A DNA stretch of 64,000 nt, taken from Lachnospiraceae bacterium AC2031 (lineage in GTDB: Bacteria > Bacillota > Clostridia > Lachnospirales > Lachnospiraceae). Position numbers and translations under genes: made by a program. Positions 36,582 to 45,865 of this stretch are shown here, one piece after another. The notes below the pieces were generated by a model, which saw only the letters and a list, made by a program, of their open reading frames with translations, was not told where the DNA came from and did not search any database. Numbering within the stretch: position 1 is the stretch's first letter; each line of letters begins with the position of its first letter. Location of the stretch: assembly GCA_000687975.1 (NCBI GenBank), contig JIAB01000001.1, positions 620,001 through 684,000 on the forward strand. The letters are read 5' to 3'.

Positions 36582-38282
36582 CTATTTTGTATAAAGTGAT
36601 GTTGTAACGAAGTTTACTTCGATGTCGGAGCTGAGCTCTGACAGTTTATCTTTAGCGTACTGGTTAAGTTCTTCTGTACGATCCTTGATAAATGTGTACT
36701 CCATATCAGGATTGATAAAGTTAAGTTTATCCTCAGAGTAGCCATCGAAGCCTGCTACATTTACCTTCTTAACTCCTGCCTTAACAAGGGCCTTGAGAAG
36801 CATGATAAATGAGTTATCTATAATATCCGCCTCTTCATCGATAAGACTGCTATAGTTCAAAGTGTAATCAAAATCGATTCTCTTGCTTGTCACGTTGGAT
36901 GTGGCAATAATCTGAATTCTTGTATCAGTGCTGTCTGTAGAAATGAGACGCGCCAGCGCTGATGACATTTGGAGATATCTCTTAGAGTTACTGATGAAGA
37001 GCATATCAACAGGTATTTCTGAAGGGATGTAATTGATTGCAATTATCTCCAGATTTTCATCACCATCGGCCTCTCTTGTTTTCTCAATAAAGGCTTCAAG
37101 CTTTTCTCTCTCTGTTGATACCGAGCTTCCAGGACCGATAACCAGGATATTTTTCTGAACGCTTAGTCCGTCAACATTATGCTCGTGGTCACCTTCATAC
37201 TCAAAGATATCTGAAGAAAGAAGATCGAATCTTTCGGAGAGTCTCTTTATAGCATCACTGTCATCAATATCATGGCTCTGATACTCGCGGTAGAGATCCT
37301 CCATATATTTCTTATCATAAAGAAGCTTCTTTTCACCCTCAAGACGAGAAAGTAGTTCATTAATAGACTTAATTGAAAGTGTTTTCTTGTTCATCAGGTC
37401 TGCCACATAGTTTGGATGGCAGTCATTTGATGCTGACAGATAGAAGAACAGATTGTATCCCCAGGTTGATGGCTGACAGAAGTTCATGATGTTCACATCT
37501 ATCGCTTCAAGCATCTGAGGTATCTGGTAATTCTTGCCATACTTCTGATTCATATGCATTGCGATAAGCTCAAGCGGTGCATTTCCCGCACTCTTTCCCA
37601 TTCCGTAAAGAGTACCATCAACAAGCATTGTTCTATCTGTCTTGTAGTCCAGCATTGCGATGCAGTTTGCATAGCCCATCTGGAAATTGTTATGCCCGTG
37701 ATATCCAAGAGCGATATCTGGATCCAGATTCTTATCAAGAAGATCGATGAAATGCATCAGGTTGTTCTGGTGCATGAGTCCATAGGTATCAACCATTGAT
37801 ACAGCATCTGGCTTTGCTTCGTTAGCAAGTCGGATGAGATCTAACATTTCCTCATCAGTATAGCTTGTAACTGAAACAAGCTGAGAAAAAACAATATAAC
37901 CAAGTTCCTTAAGCTGACGACAGAAATCGAGAGCCTCCACACGAAGATGCTTCTTGTAAATAACTCTGATACCATCGATATATGATTCGCTGGCCGGCTT
38001 TATATGATCAATAGAACATGTACCATAATCGATCATACCGAAAACGATTTTGCCCTTCTTATCTACAGAGCCATAGATTTTTTCCATACAGTCTGTGTCA
38101 GGCATAATACTTCTATCAATATCAAATGGCCTTCTATCATCTAAGAAGCCAAGCTCGATATAGTCTACATCTGAATCGATAAGACGCTCGTATATACTAA
38201 TAAGATTGTTATGACCAAAATTCCAGTCGTTTATGTATCCACCATCACGGAGGGTACAATCCAGTAATTTTAATTCTCCCAT
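36582..38282 (-). CDS. DRE-TIM aldolase domain fused to a second nucleotide-binding-like domain
   Basis: A 566-residue protein from the ATG at 38282, chosen for AAAGGAG upstream and because the fold starts there; an open extension to 38348 overlaps the HAD gene. Residues about 5-290 are an HMGL-like DRE-TIM barrel: LLDCTLRDGG at the N-terminus and the metal pair HGH in GYHGHNNFQMG, as in 4-hydroxy-2-oxovalerate aldolases and homocitrate-type synthases. From about residue 375 a second domain begins with NILVIGPGSSV and later NVAGFDGY, reminiscent of Rossmann-like domains in glycan-modifying proteins. It is 15 bases before the TPP enzyme gene. A step in making an unusual surface-glycan building block is inferred. 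Confidence 0.8.
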   Translation of the reverse strand: MGELKLLDCTLRDGGYINDWNFGHNNLISIYERLIDSDVDYIELGFLDDRRPFDIDRSIMPDTDCMEKIYGSVDKKGKIVFGMIDYGTCSIDHIKPASESYIDGIRVIYKKHLRVEALDFCRQLKELGYIVFSQLVSVTSYTDEEMLDLIRLANEAKPDAVSMVDTYGLMHQNNLMHFIDLLDKNLDPDIALGYHGHNNFQMGYANCIAMLDYKTDRTMLVDGTLYGMGKSAGNAPLELIAMHMNQKYGKNYQIPQMLEAIDVNIMNFCQPSTWGYNLFFYLSASNDCHPNYVADLMNKKTLSIKSINELLSRLEGEKKLLYDKKYMEDLYREYQSHDIDDSDAIKRLSERFDLLSSDIFEYEGDHEHNVDGLSVQKNILVIGPGSSVSTEREKLEAFIEKTREADGDENLEIIAINYIPSEIPVDMLFISNSKRYLQMSSALARLISTDSTDTRIQIIATSNVTSKRIDFDYTLNYSSLIDEEADIIDNSFIMLLKALVKAGVKKVNVAGFDGYSEDKLNFINPDMEYTFIKDRTEELNQYAKDKLSELSSDIEVNFVTTSLYTK

Positions 38283-38292
38283 TGTTTCTCCT

Positions 38293-38937
38293 TTATATAA
38301 ACATGTCGAGGATATCCAGAGGTTTCTCTGCCACGCCCATGTTGTCAAACTGATCTATATCTTCTGGTGTCGAGAAGCCGAAGCCATAGGTTACACCGAT
38401 GAAATGTGCGCCTGCATCTGCAGCACCAATAGCATCGTTATCACTATCTCCTACCATTACAGTCTCATCAGGACTGAATCCCAGATCTTGTATTGTCAAA
38501 TTTACTATATCAGCCTTCGTCATATTGGAAGCCGCATTTGACCCATGAATAACATCAAAATACTTTGCCAGGCCTTTTTCTTCAAGAAGAGTCTTTGCCA
38601 TATCTTCACGTTTATATGTTGCAACGCCAACCTTGAAACCTAAATCTCCTAATGAGAAAAGAAGCTCATCCATTCCCTCATAGTGTTCAGCTCTAAATAT
38701 GTCCCCCTTAGGATATTCTTCTCTAAAGTAAGACATAGCCTCCATAGCTTTCTCTGGAGATAAACCATATAGTCTTTCAAGATTCTTATTGATAGGCGGT
38801 CCAATGAAAGACCTCATATCGTCATCATCTAGATTATGTAAACCATAATGCTCTATCATTTTTTTAACGGAACTAAGTACTCCCACAGACGTATCAAGTA
38901 ATGTTCCGTCTAAGTCAAAAATAATTGATCTGATCAT
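38293..38937 (-). CDS. HAD-superfamily phosphatase, phosphoglycolate phosphatase-like
   Basis: A 214-residue HAD hydrolase of the Gph/beta-phosphoglucomutase-like class: motif I FDLDGTLLDT with nucleophile Asp8 and Asp10, an alpha-helical cap, motif II near VATYKRE, the conserved Lys and motif III VMVGDSDNDAIGA. It ends 10 bases before the aldolase gene and starts about 100 bases after polC, separated by a repeat. The substrate cannot be told from sequence. In this cassette dephosphorylation of a sugar-phosphate intermediate is possible, but house-cleaning of phosphoglycolate is also possible. Confidence 0.88.
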   Translation of the reverse strand: MIRSIIFDLDGTLLDTSVGVLSSVKKMIEHYGLHNLDDDDMRSFIGPPINKNLERLYGLSPEKAMEAMSYFREEYPKGDIFRAEHYEGMDELLFSLGDLGFKVGVATYKREDMAKTLLEEKGLAKYFDVIHGSNAASNMTKADIVNLTIQDLGFSPDETVMVGDSDNDAIGAADAGAHFIGVTYGFGFSTPEDIDQFDNMGVAEKPLDILDMFI

Positions 38938-38966
38938 TTAATATATAAACCCTTTTCTTTATATTT

Positions 38967-39034
38967 GGTGCAGGTAGGGACAGACCTCGGTGCAGTGGGG
39001 ACGGACCCCACTGCACCAAATGACCCCACAGCAC
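38967..39034. repeat. REP-like composite repeat between polC and the HAD gene
   Basis: A degenerate half unit (38967-38988) is followed by a perfect hairpin, GGTGCAGTGGGG-ACGGA-CCCCACTGCACC (38989-39017), and a further remnant containing GACCCCACAGCAC to 39034, four bases from the polC stop codon. The first 51 bases match the priA copy at 63569-63618 at about 90 percent of positions. Confidence 0.88.
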
Positions 39035-39038
39035 ATTA

Positions 39039-42000
39039 CTACTCATCGGATAAAAAGTCAAATGTTAGCTGACTTGTCTTAGGCATATCGCCCAGAATTC
39101 CAAGCTCTGCCATCTTATCGATTACTGTACCTGAGATGTGAGCACGGTCTTTAAGCTCCTGCTGTGACAGGAACTGTCCACCCTTTGCAGCTTCTTCCAT
39201 CTGCTGTGCTGCCGACTCACCCATGGAGTCAATAGCAAGGAAACTTGGCATGATCTTGCCATCTACAATCTGGAAACGGTTAGCTCTGGCCGAATAAATA
39301 TCCAGCGGAGCAAACTCGAATCCTCGAGCATACATCTCCTTAACAATCTTCATATCCTTAAGGAGACCCTTCTCAGTAGCAGTCATCTTATTCTTATCTT
39401 TTGCTTTATATTCATTTAGTACACCGTCCAGGTGGGCTTCACCCTGACACATGATTTCATAAGAAAATGCGTCTGCACGGATACTGAAGTACGCAGCGTA
39501 ATATGCAAGCGGATGGTAGATCTTGTACCATGCAACTCGCCAGGACATCATTACGTACGCAACAGCGTGGGCCTTAGGGAACATGTACTTAATCTGCTCG
39601 CAGCTCCAGATATACCAGTCAGGTACGCCCTTCTCCTGCATCTTTGCCTTGAAGTCCGGCCACTCGTGGCAGCCGCCGCTGGCAACGATACCCTTACGAA
39701 CACGCTCCATTATTGTAAATGCATCTCCTGATTCAAGTCCCTGATTAAGAAGATACACCATAATATCATCACGACAGCATATAGCACTGGCAAGCTTACA
39801 TTTGCCTTCCTGGATAAGTTTCTGAGCGTTACCCAGCCAAACGTCAGTACCATGTGAAAGTCCTGCGATACGAACCAGATCAGAGAAGCTCTGCGGATCC
39901 GCATCGATAAGCATCTGCATAGCAAACTCAGTACCAAACTCCGGAACACCCAGACATCCCAGTGGAATTCCGCCCATATCTTCAGGCTTGATCTTAATAG
40001 GTTCGGTACCCTTAAAGAGGGCCATAACATTTGGATCGTCAAATGGAATATCTTTAACGTTAATTCCTGTAAGCTCCTCGAGACGCTTGATCATGGTAGG
40101 ATCATCATGTCCCAGCACGTCGAACTTAAGCAGGTTGTGCTCAATGGAGTGATAATCGAAGTGCGTAGTTATGATATCTACCGTCATATCATTTGCAGGT
40201 CTCTGTACGGGTGTGAAGCTGCAGATATCTTCATCATCAGGGGTAACTATGATACCACCTGGGTGCTGTCCAGAAGTTCTCTTAACATCAACGCAGCCCT
40301 GAGACAGACGTTCCATCTCAGCCCAGCGTTTCTCAACACCTCTATATTTACAGTAGTCACGTACGAAACCAAGGGCAGTCTTATCTGCCACAGTACCAAC
40401 AGTTCCAGCCTTAAAAGAGTGATCGCGACCGAAAAGATCCCCCAGGAACTGATGAGCCTTTGCCTGGTACTCACCTGAGAAGTTAAGGTCGATATCCGGC
40501 TCCTTATCTCCCTTGAATCCAAGGAATGTTTCGAACGGAATATCCTGTCCTTCTTTCTTCATCTTTGTGCCACACTTTGGACAGTCAGCGTCTGGCATAT
40601 CGCAGCCGCACTCTCCAGCGTAGGCTTTAACTCTATCTGAATCAAATTCTGCATAGAAGCAATTTGGACATAGATAATGTGCTGGTAGAGGATTAACCTC
40701 TGTGATACCAGCCATAGTTGCCGCAAACGAGGAACCAACGGAACCTCTGGAGCCTACCAGGTATCCATCATCGTTAGACTTCCAAACCAGTTTCTGCGCA
40801 ACAATGTACATAACTGAGTAGCCATTTCCTATGATTGAATCCAGCTCTTTATCAAGTCGCTTCTGAACAATTTCAGGAGGTGTAGGTCCATACATCTCAT
40901 GCATCTTGTCATAGCAGATCTTACGAAGAGTCTTATCTGAATCTTTGATACGTGGAGGTGCTTTGTCAGGACGAACAGGGGACTTAAGTTCAAGCCAGGA
41001 AGCAACCAGATTAGAGTTTGTAACAACAACCTCCTTAGCCAGCTCCTCACCAAGATAAGAGAACTCCTCCAGCATCTCTTCAGTAGTTCTGAAGTAAAGT
41101 GGTGGTTCTTCTTCCATAGCCTCTTTTACAAGGTCCACATTCTCATGTTCCTGTCCCTTAGCTACACGCTCAGCTTTTGCATTTGCTTCCAGCTCTTCGC
41201 GGGCTTTTGCATTCAGTCTCTTTATACGAACACTGTCTTTAATAATAGCTCTATATATTGCATCCTCTGGATCAAGGAAGTATACATCACCTGTTGCAAC
41301 GACCGGCTTACCATACTTCTTTCCCAGTTCTATTATCTCTCTGTTAATATCCTGCAGATCTTCTACAGTTTTAATTCTGGCAACCTTCTCTTCATCAATT
41401 AGATGCAGGTTGTTAGAAACAGGCTGTATCTCAAGGAAGTCAAAGAAGTTAACTATCTTCTCAATTTCCTCATCATCTAATCCATCAAGAAGAGCCTGAT
41501 AGAGATGTCCTGTTGAAGAACCTGATCCAAGAATAAGTCCCTCACGGTACTGAACGATCTCAGACATAGGAATCTTAGGTACTCTGTCGTAGTACTTGAT
41601 ATGTGAATTAGAGATAAGTCGATACAGATTTGTTCGGCCAGTTTCATTTTGCGCGAAAATAAGTCCTGTATGAGCTCTGGATTTTCTTATGGCATCATCA
41701 GAAGAACGTCCCATCTCATTTAAATCGTCAACTGACTTTGCACCTGTATCATAGATCATCTTAAGAAGCTTTGCGAAAATCTCAGCTGTTACTTCAGCAT
41801 CATCGCAGGCTCTATGATGATGTGCATTCGTAAGCTTGAAGTAATGAGTCAGGCGGTCCAGTGTATAACGTCCAAGCTCTGGCAGAAGCACATGAGCAAG
41901 TGTCATTGTGTCCAGCGCTGTAAAGTCATATTCCATACCAAGGCTATGAGCCACTACCTTAATGAATGTGGTATCAAATGTAGCATTATGGGCTACAAGC

Positions 42001-43643
42001 ATGGCATCCTTACTGAACTCAAAGAAGCGAGGTAGTACCTTATCGATGGTATCTGCATCCTTAACCATGGCATCATTTATAGATGTCAGTTTCTCTATGT
42101 TATAAGGGATTGGTTCCTCAGGATTTACGAACTCTGAAAATCTTGAGATAACCTCTCCGGATTTATCAACTCTTACAGCACCTATCTCGATGATCTTGCA
42201 GTATTTAAATGAAAGTCCAGTAGTCTCTATATCGAAAACAACGTAGTCACTGTCAAGAGTCTGTCCATGAGGATTCATAACCAGAGTCTTGATATCATCT
42301 ACGATATTTGCATCCACACCATAAAGAAGCTTTATCGCATCCTTCTGCTTAGTCTTTCCCAAATACTTAGTAGCCATAGTAAATGCATTTACAACGCCAG
42401 CATCTGTAATACCGATAGCCGTATGGCCCCAGTCTATCGCTTTCTGAAGTGCACCACCAATTGGTGTAACACCATTCATTTCGCTCATCTTGGTATGCAG
42501 GTGAAGCTCAATTCTCTTCTCCTCTGCATTATCCATTCTCTTCTCTCTAGTATCGTTAGCAGTCTTTACACCATCAACCTTATTAAGAAGAAGCTCATGT
42601 GCGAAAGTATCATTTTCCGGCACACCTTTAACCATAACGAACTTACCTGGCTTCAGCTCATCCATAATAGCTCCCATATCGTCATTCTTAACGAACAGCT
42701 TAAAGCCTATGGTATCTGTAAAGTCAGTTATATATGCTGTAACGATAGTTTTTTCATTTCTTATTTCTTTAGTATCTACCTTAACTATCTGTCCTTTGAT
42801 TACAACATAGTTAGGCATCTCCTCAGTAATATCTGCGATAGCAACAATATCACCTTCAACATTCTTACCATAGAAACAATCCAGATCGTTATAATTCTTC
42901 TTTCTGAAGTCCTCAGCCTTAGCTTTAAAATCCTTCTTCTGAACCTCATGTGTAGGTTCCTTCTTTCTCATAAGCTCAGGGGCATAATAGACCTCATTTG
43001 AATCAACATCGTAAGTATCAACCAGCTGTTCAACTGTTTCGCTGACACGGTCCACTGTAGCCTCTGGTTCAGCCTGAGTTACCTCAGGAATCTTGTCTTC
43101 ATACTCTTCTTCCTTATCAGGACGCTTAACATACTCAATAACCGTATTAATGTTAATCCCAAAGCAATCCTGGAACAGACGATTAAAGTACTTTGCGATC
43201 ATTGGCTTTCTCTGAAGAGCCATCATTCCTTCTGGCATGATAAATGTTATCTTACCATCTTCGAAGCGAATATCTGAACTCTTTACCAGAGTATATTCTA
43301 CCGGATGATCCTCACGCATTTCCTTCATGATATCGTCACCATGAACACGCATTATATATTCAGCATCATACTGATCAGACAGATGATACTTAGTTTTAAT
43401 CTTTACTTTTCTATTGTCGTCATATTCATCAGCATTTCCTTCAAATACAAAAAGACGGACTGCCTGTTCCGCCTTTTTTATACTATCTAGATCAATTAAA
43501 TGTGTTGATATTATATCAACATACAGGGTCTCGGACTGGGTTATATAAGTGAGTTTTTCTACCTCAACTCCGTCGAACATATCCTTAAGTTCCGGATCCA
43601 GTTCCATCCCCTGAAATGTATCAAAAAATGATTTTATTTCCAA
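39039..43643 (-). CDS. polC: DNA polymerase III alpha subunit, PolC type
   Basis: The replicative polymerase of low-GC Gram-positives, 1,534 residues. Order: N-terminal domains, an OB fold (about 240-370), a PHP domain split by the proofreading exonuclease (VVFDIETTGL and later HNATFD and HHRACDDA), a zinc-binding region with CPNC...CGCDMPDADCPKC, and the polymerase core with PDIDLNFSGEYQ and RTSGQHPGGI. The start is TTG at 43643, overlapping the ispG stop by 10 bases, with AAGGA 9 bases upstream; ATG at codon 13 is the alternative. It closes the conserved pyrH-polC order. Confidence 0.97.
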   Translation of the reverse strand: MEIKSFFDTFQGMELDPELKDMFDGVEVEKLTYITQSETLYVDIISTHLIDLDSIKKAEQAVRLFVFEGNADEYDDNRKVKIKTKYHLSDQYDAEYIMRVHGDDIMKEMREDHPVEYTLVKSSDIRFEDGKITFIMPEGMMALQRKPMIAKYFNRLFQDCFGININTVIEYVKRPDKEEEYEDKIPEVTQAEPEATVDRVSETVEQLVDTYDVDSNEVYYAPELMRKKEPTHEVQKKDFKAKAEDFRKKNYNDLDCFYGKNVEGDIVAIADITEEMPNYVVIKGQIVKVDTKEIRNEKTIVTAYITDFTDTIGFKLFVKNDDMGAIMDELKPGKFVMVKGVPENDTFAHELLLNKVDGVKTANDTREKRMDNAEEKRIELHLHTKMSEMNGVTPIGGALQKAIDWGHTAIGITDAGVVNAFTMATKYLGKTKQKDAIKLLYGVDANIVDDIKTLVMNPHGQTLDSDYVVFDIETTGLSFKYCKIIEIGAVRVDKSGEVISRFSEFVNPEEPIPYNIEKLTSINDAMVKDADTIDKVLPRFFEFSKDAMLVAHNATFDTTFIKVVAHSLGMEYDFTALDTMTLAHVLLPELGRYTLDRLTHYFKLTNAHHHRACDDAEVTAEIFAKLLKMIYDTGAKSVDDLNEMGRSSDDAIRKSRAHTGLIFAQNETGRTNLYRLISNSHIKYYDRVPKIPMSEIVQYREGLILGSGSSTGHLYQALLDGLDDEEIEKIVNFFDFLEIQPVSNNLHLIDEEKVARIKTVEDLQDINREIIELGKKYGKPVVATGDVYFLDPEDAIYRAIIKDSVRIKRLNAKAREELEANAKAERVAKGQEHENVDLVKEAMEEEPPLYFRTTEEMLEEFSYLGEELAKEVVVTNSNLVASWLELKSPVRPDKAPPRIKDSDKTLRKICYDKMHEMYGPTPPEIVQKRLDKELDSIIGNGYSVMYIVAQKLVWKSNDDGYLVGSRGSVGSSFAATMAGITEVNPLPAHYLCPNCFYAEFDSDRVKAYAGECGCDMPDADCPKCGTKMKKEGQDIPFETFLGFKGDKEPDIDLNFSGEYQAKAHQFLGDLFGRDHSFKAGTVGTVADKTALGFVRDYCKYRGVEKRWAEMERLSQGCVDVKRTSGQHPGGIIVTPDDEDICSFTPVQRPANDMTVDIITTHFDYHSIEHNLLKFDVLGHDDPTMIKRLEELTGINVKDIPFDDPNVMALFKGTEPIKIKPEDMGGIPLGCLGVPEFGTEFAMQMLIDADPQSFSDLVRIAGLSHGTDVWLGNAQKLIQEGKCKLASAICCRDDIMVYLLNQGLESGDAFTIMERVRKGIVASGGCHEWPDFKAKMQEKGVPDWYIWSCEQIKYMFPKAHAVAYVMMSWRVAWYKIYHPLAYYAAYFSIRADAFSYEIMCQGEAHLDGVLNEYKAKDKNKMTATEKGLLKDMKIVKEMYARGFEFAPLDIYSARANRFQIVDGKIMPSFLAIDSMGESAAQQMEEAAKGGQFLSQQELKDRAHISGTVIDKMAELGILGDMPKTSQLTFDFLSDE

Positions 43644-44692
43644 TTATCTAATTCCTTCCGAAGTTCATCCAACAGCTGTTCCTGAGGTACCTTTCTAAGG
43701 ATCTCACCCTTCTTAAAAATGAGTCCCACGTTGTCACCGCCAGCAATACCAAGATCAGCTTCTCTTGCCTCTCCAGGACCATTAACAGCGCACCCCATTA
43801 CAGCAACCTTTATATTCAAATTCTTGTATTCACTAATCAGCTTCTCTGTTTTATTTGCCAGACCAATTAAGTCAATGTGGGTTCTTCCACAGGTCGGACA
43901 TGACACCAGAGTTATGCCACCTTTGCTAAGTCCTAAAGTCTTAAGTATGAGTTTCGCACTCTTTACCTCTTCTACTGGATCTCCAGTAAGTGATACACGA
44001 ATTGTATCTCCTATACCCTCATTCAGGATAATTCCAAGACCCACAGAAGATTTGATATTTCCACTCCAAAGCGTACCTGATTCAGTAATACCAACATGAA
44101 GTGGATAGTTAGTCTTTTCAGCAATTAACTCATGAGTTTTTACAGACATAATAACATCTGAAGACTTTATACTAATAACTATGTTATCGTAGTCCTGTTC
44201 TTCGATCATTCTAACCTTATCAAGAGCACTTTCAACTATTCCCTCTGCTGTAACGCCATGATACTTATCAATAAACTGCTGTTCCAGAGAACCACTGTTT
44301 ACGCCAACTCGAATAGGAATATTCTTTCTTTTAGCCACATCAACTACAGCCTTCAGATTCTCCTCTGAACCAATGTTACCAGGATTAATACGAATCTTAT
44401 CAGCACCTGATTCCATAGCAAGTATTGCGAGTTTATACTGGAAATGAATATCTGCCACAAGAGGCACATGAGTTCTCTCCTTCAGCTTTTCAAAAGCCCT
44501 GGCAGCCTCCTCAGTATTGGCAGTGCATCTTACAATATCACAGCCAGCCTCCTCAAGTGCAAGGATCTGACTAACTGTCGCCTCAATGTCAGATGTTTCT
44601 GTATTAGTCATAGACTGGATAGCAATCTTATTACCGCCACCAATCTCAACATTTCCTATCTTAATTTTTTTCGTATTATCTCTGTATGCCAT
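43634..44692 (-). CDS. ispG: 4-hydroxy-3-methylbut-2-enyl diphosphate synthase
   Basis: IspG/GcpE reduces methylerythritol cyclodiphosphate to HMBPP in the MEP isoprenoid pathway using a [4Fe-4S] cluster. The 352-residue protein has the TIM barrel start (IQSMTNTETSDIEATV) and the cluster cysteines in CPTCGRTHID and MGCAVNGPGEA. It lies between rseP and polC, two genes from dxr of the same pathway. AAAGGA precedes the ATG. Confidence 0.97.
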   Translation of the reverse strand: MAYRDNTKKIKIGNVEIGGGNKIAIQSMTNTETSDIEATVSQILALEEAGCDIVRCTANTEEAARAFEKLKERTHVPLVADIHFQYKLAILAMESGADKIRINPGNIGSEENLKAVVDVAKRKNIPIRVGVNSGSLEQQFIDKYHGVTAEGIVESALDKVRMIEEQDYDNIVISIKSSDVIMSVKTHELIAEKTNYPLHVGITESGTLWSGNIKSSVGLGIILNEGIGDTIRVSLTGDPVEEVKSAKLILKTLGLSKGGITLVSCPTCGRTHIDLIGLANKTEKLISEYKNLNIKVAVMGCAVNGPGEAREADLGIAGGDNVGLIFKKGEILRKVPQEQLLDELRKELDNWK

Positions 44693-44756
44693 AGTTTTTT
44701 CCTTTTTCTATTCGGCCTTCTAGTTTAACGCTGCAGTGCCTCGCAGACACGCATTT

Positions 44757-45830
44757 TTACCCGTGTATTACATTACCAAGATCGTTGAAGAATACAAATA
44801 CAGTTAGTAGCAAAAGAAGAATAACTCCAACAGCAGTTACTATTGCCTCTTTATCGCGAGGTACAGGACGACCTGCCACAGCCTCTATCAGGATGAACAG
44901 AATTCTTCCTCCATCAAGCGCTGGGATTGGGAGAAGGTTCATCATTCCAAGGTTCGCGCTTAAAAGACATGCAAAATTTACAACCGTCATCAGCACAGTC
45001 ATAAACTGAACCCAGGCGCTTTCCTCCTTGGTCTCCTCCTTAGCTTCCTCTATGACCGTATTCATCGTACTGCTTATTCCTACAGGACCCATCAAAGCAT
45101 CCTTTGATACCTTTCCTGTCACAAGCATTTTAAGCGAATATAGTACAGTCTTAACCTGGAAGCGCACCTCGTAAACCGAGTACTTCATCTCATCCATAAG
45201 ACCTTTAGAGGCCCTTCCGTTACTGATAAATCCAAAGTAATAATTTCCAGACTCCTCGTCCAGCTTTCTAGTAAGAGTAACCGTATGCTCCTCGCCATCT
45301 CTTAAATATGTTATGTCAACCGGTGTTTCAGGGCTAACAAGCATACCATAAAGGGTTATCTCGCGGTAATTATAGATTCTATCTCCATCAAGCTTTATTA
45401 TCTCATCGCCAACCTGAAAGCCTGCTGCTTCTGCAGCTCCGCCTTCCATGATGTCAGTCAGGATTGGCTGATCGATATAAGTAAAATGGCATATAACAAT
45501 GGAGAATAAAAAAGCAAGAATAAAGTTAAACAGTGGTCCAGCAAAACATACCATAAGTCTTGCCATGATGGATTTACTGTTAAATGCATTCTTGTCATCA
45601 GACTCTTCAGTCATTCCTTCCATCATGCAGTATCCACCTATAGGAAGGGCGCGAATGCTATAGTCTGTATCACCTTTTTTCCATCCTGCAATCTTAGGTC
45701 CCATTCCCACAGCGAATTCATTTACCTTTATCTTGCTAAGCTTAGCAAAAAGAAAGTGTCCAAATTCGTGAACTGACACTATCAATCCAAATGTAATTAT
45801 TATCGAGATAATATTAATAATCGAACTCAT
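44757..45830 (-). CDS. rseP: Site-2 protease RseP
   Basis: A 357-residue intramembrane zinc protease that cuts membrane-bound anti-sigma factors and signal peptides. The first helix carries HEFGH (His21, Glu22, His25), followed by one PDZ domain (about residues 115-190) and the C-terminal helix with NLLPIPALDGGR, which provides the third zinc ligand. One PDZ domain is typical of Gram-positive homologues. GGAG lies shortly before the ATG; dxr ends 35 bases upstream. Confidence 0.95.
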   Translation of the reverse strand: MSSIINIISIIITFGLIVSVHEFGHFLFAKLSKIKVNEFAVGMGPKIAGWKKGDTDYSIRALPIGGYCMMEGMTEESDDKNAFNSKSIMARLMVCFAGPLFNFILAFLFSIVICHFTYIDQPILTDIMEGGAAEAAGFQVGDEIIKLDGDRIYNYREITLYGMLVSPETPVDITYLRDGEEHTVTLTRKLDEESGNYYFGFISNGRASKGLMDEMKYSVYEVRFQVKTVLYSLKMLVTGKVSKDALMGPVGISSTMNTVIEEAKEETKEESAWVQFMTVLMTVVNFACLLSANLGMMNLLPIPALDGGRILFILIEAVAGRPVPRDKEAIVTAVGVILLLLLTVFVFFNDLGNVIHG

Positions 45831-45865
45831 AATTTCTCCAAAAGACTATAGAACTATTCCTAGTC

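Noticed and set aside
38283-38348. Longer N-terminus of the aldolase
   Set aside because: It overlaps the HAD gene, has no family resemblance, and the ATG at 38282 has AAAGGAG upstream.
38989-39017. Repeat hairpin as a plain polC terminator
   Set aside because: No T run follows, and near-identical copies occur elsewhere, including inside priA, so a repeat family explains it better; a side effect on termination remains possible.
42267-43001. Plus-strand frame of 244 codons opposite polC
   Set aside because: Composition is Ile/Ser/Cys/Tyr-rich as expected opposite a real gene; no start signal or recognisable domain.
44693-44756. Hairpin between ispG and rseP as a terminator
   Set aside because: Only a bulged short stem (TGCAGTG with CACGCA) without a T run; too weak, and the genes form one conserved operon.
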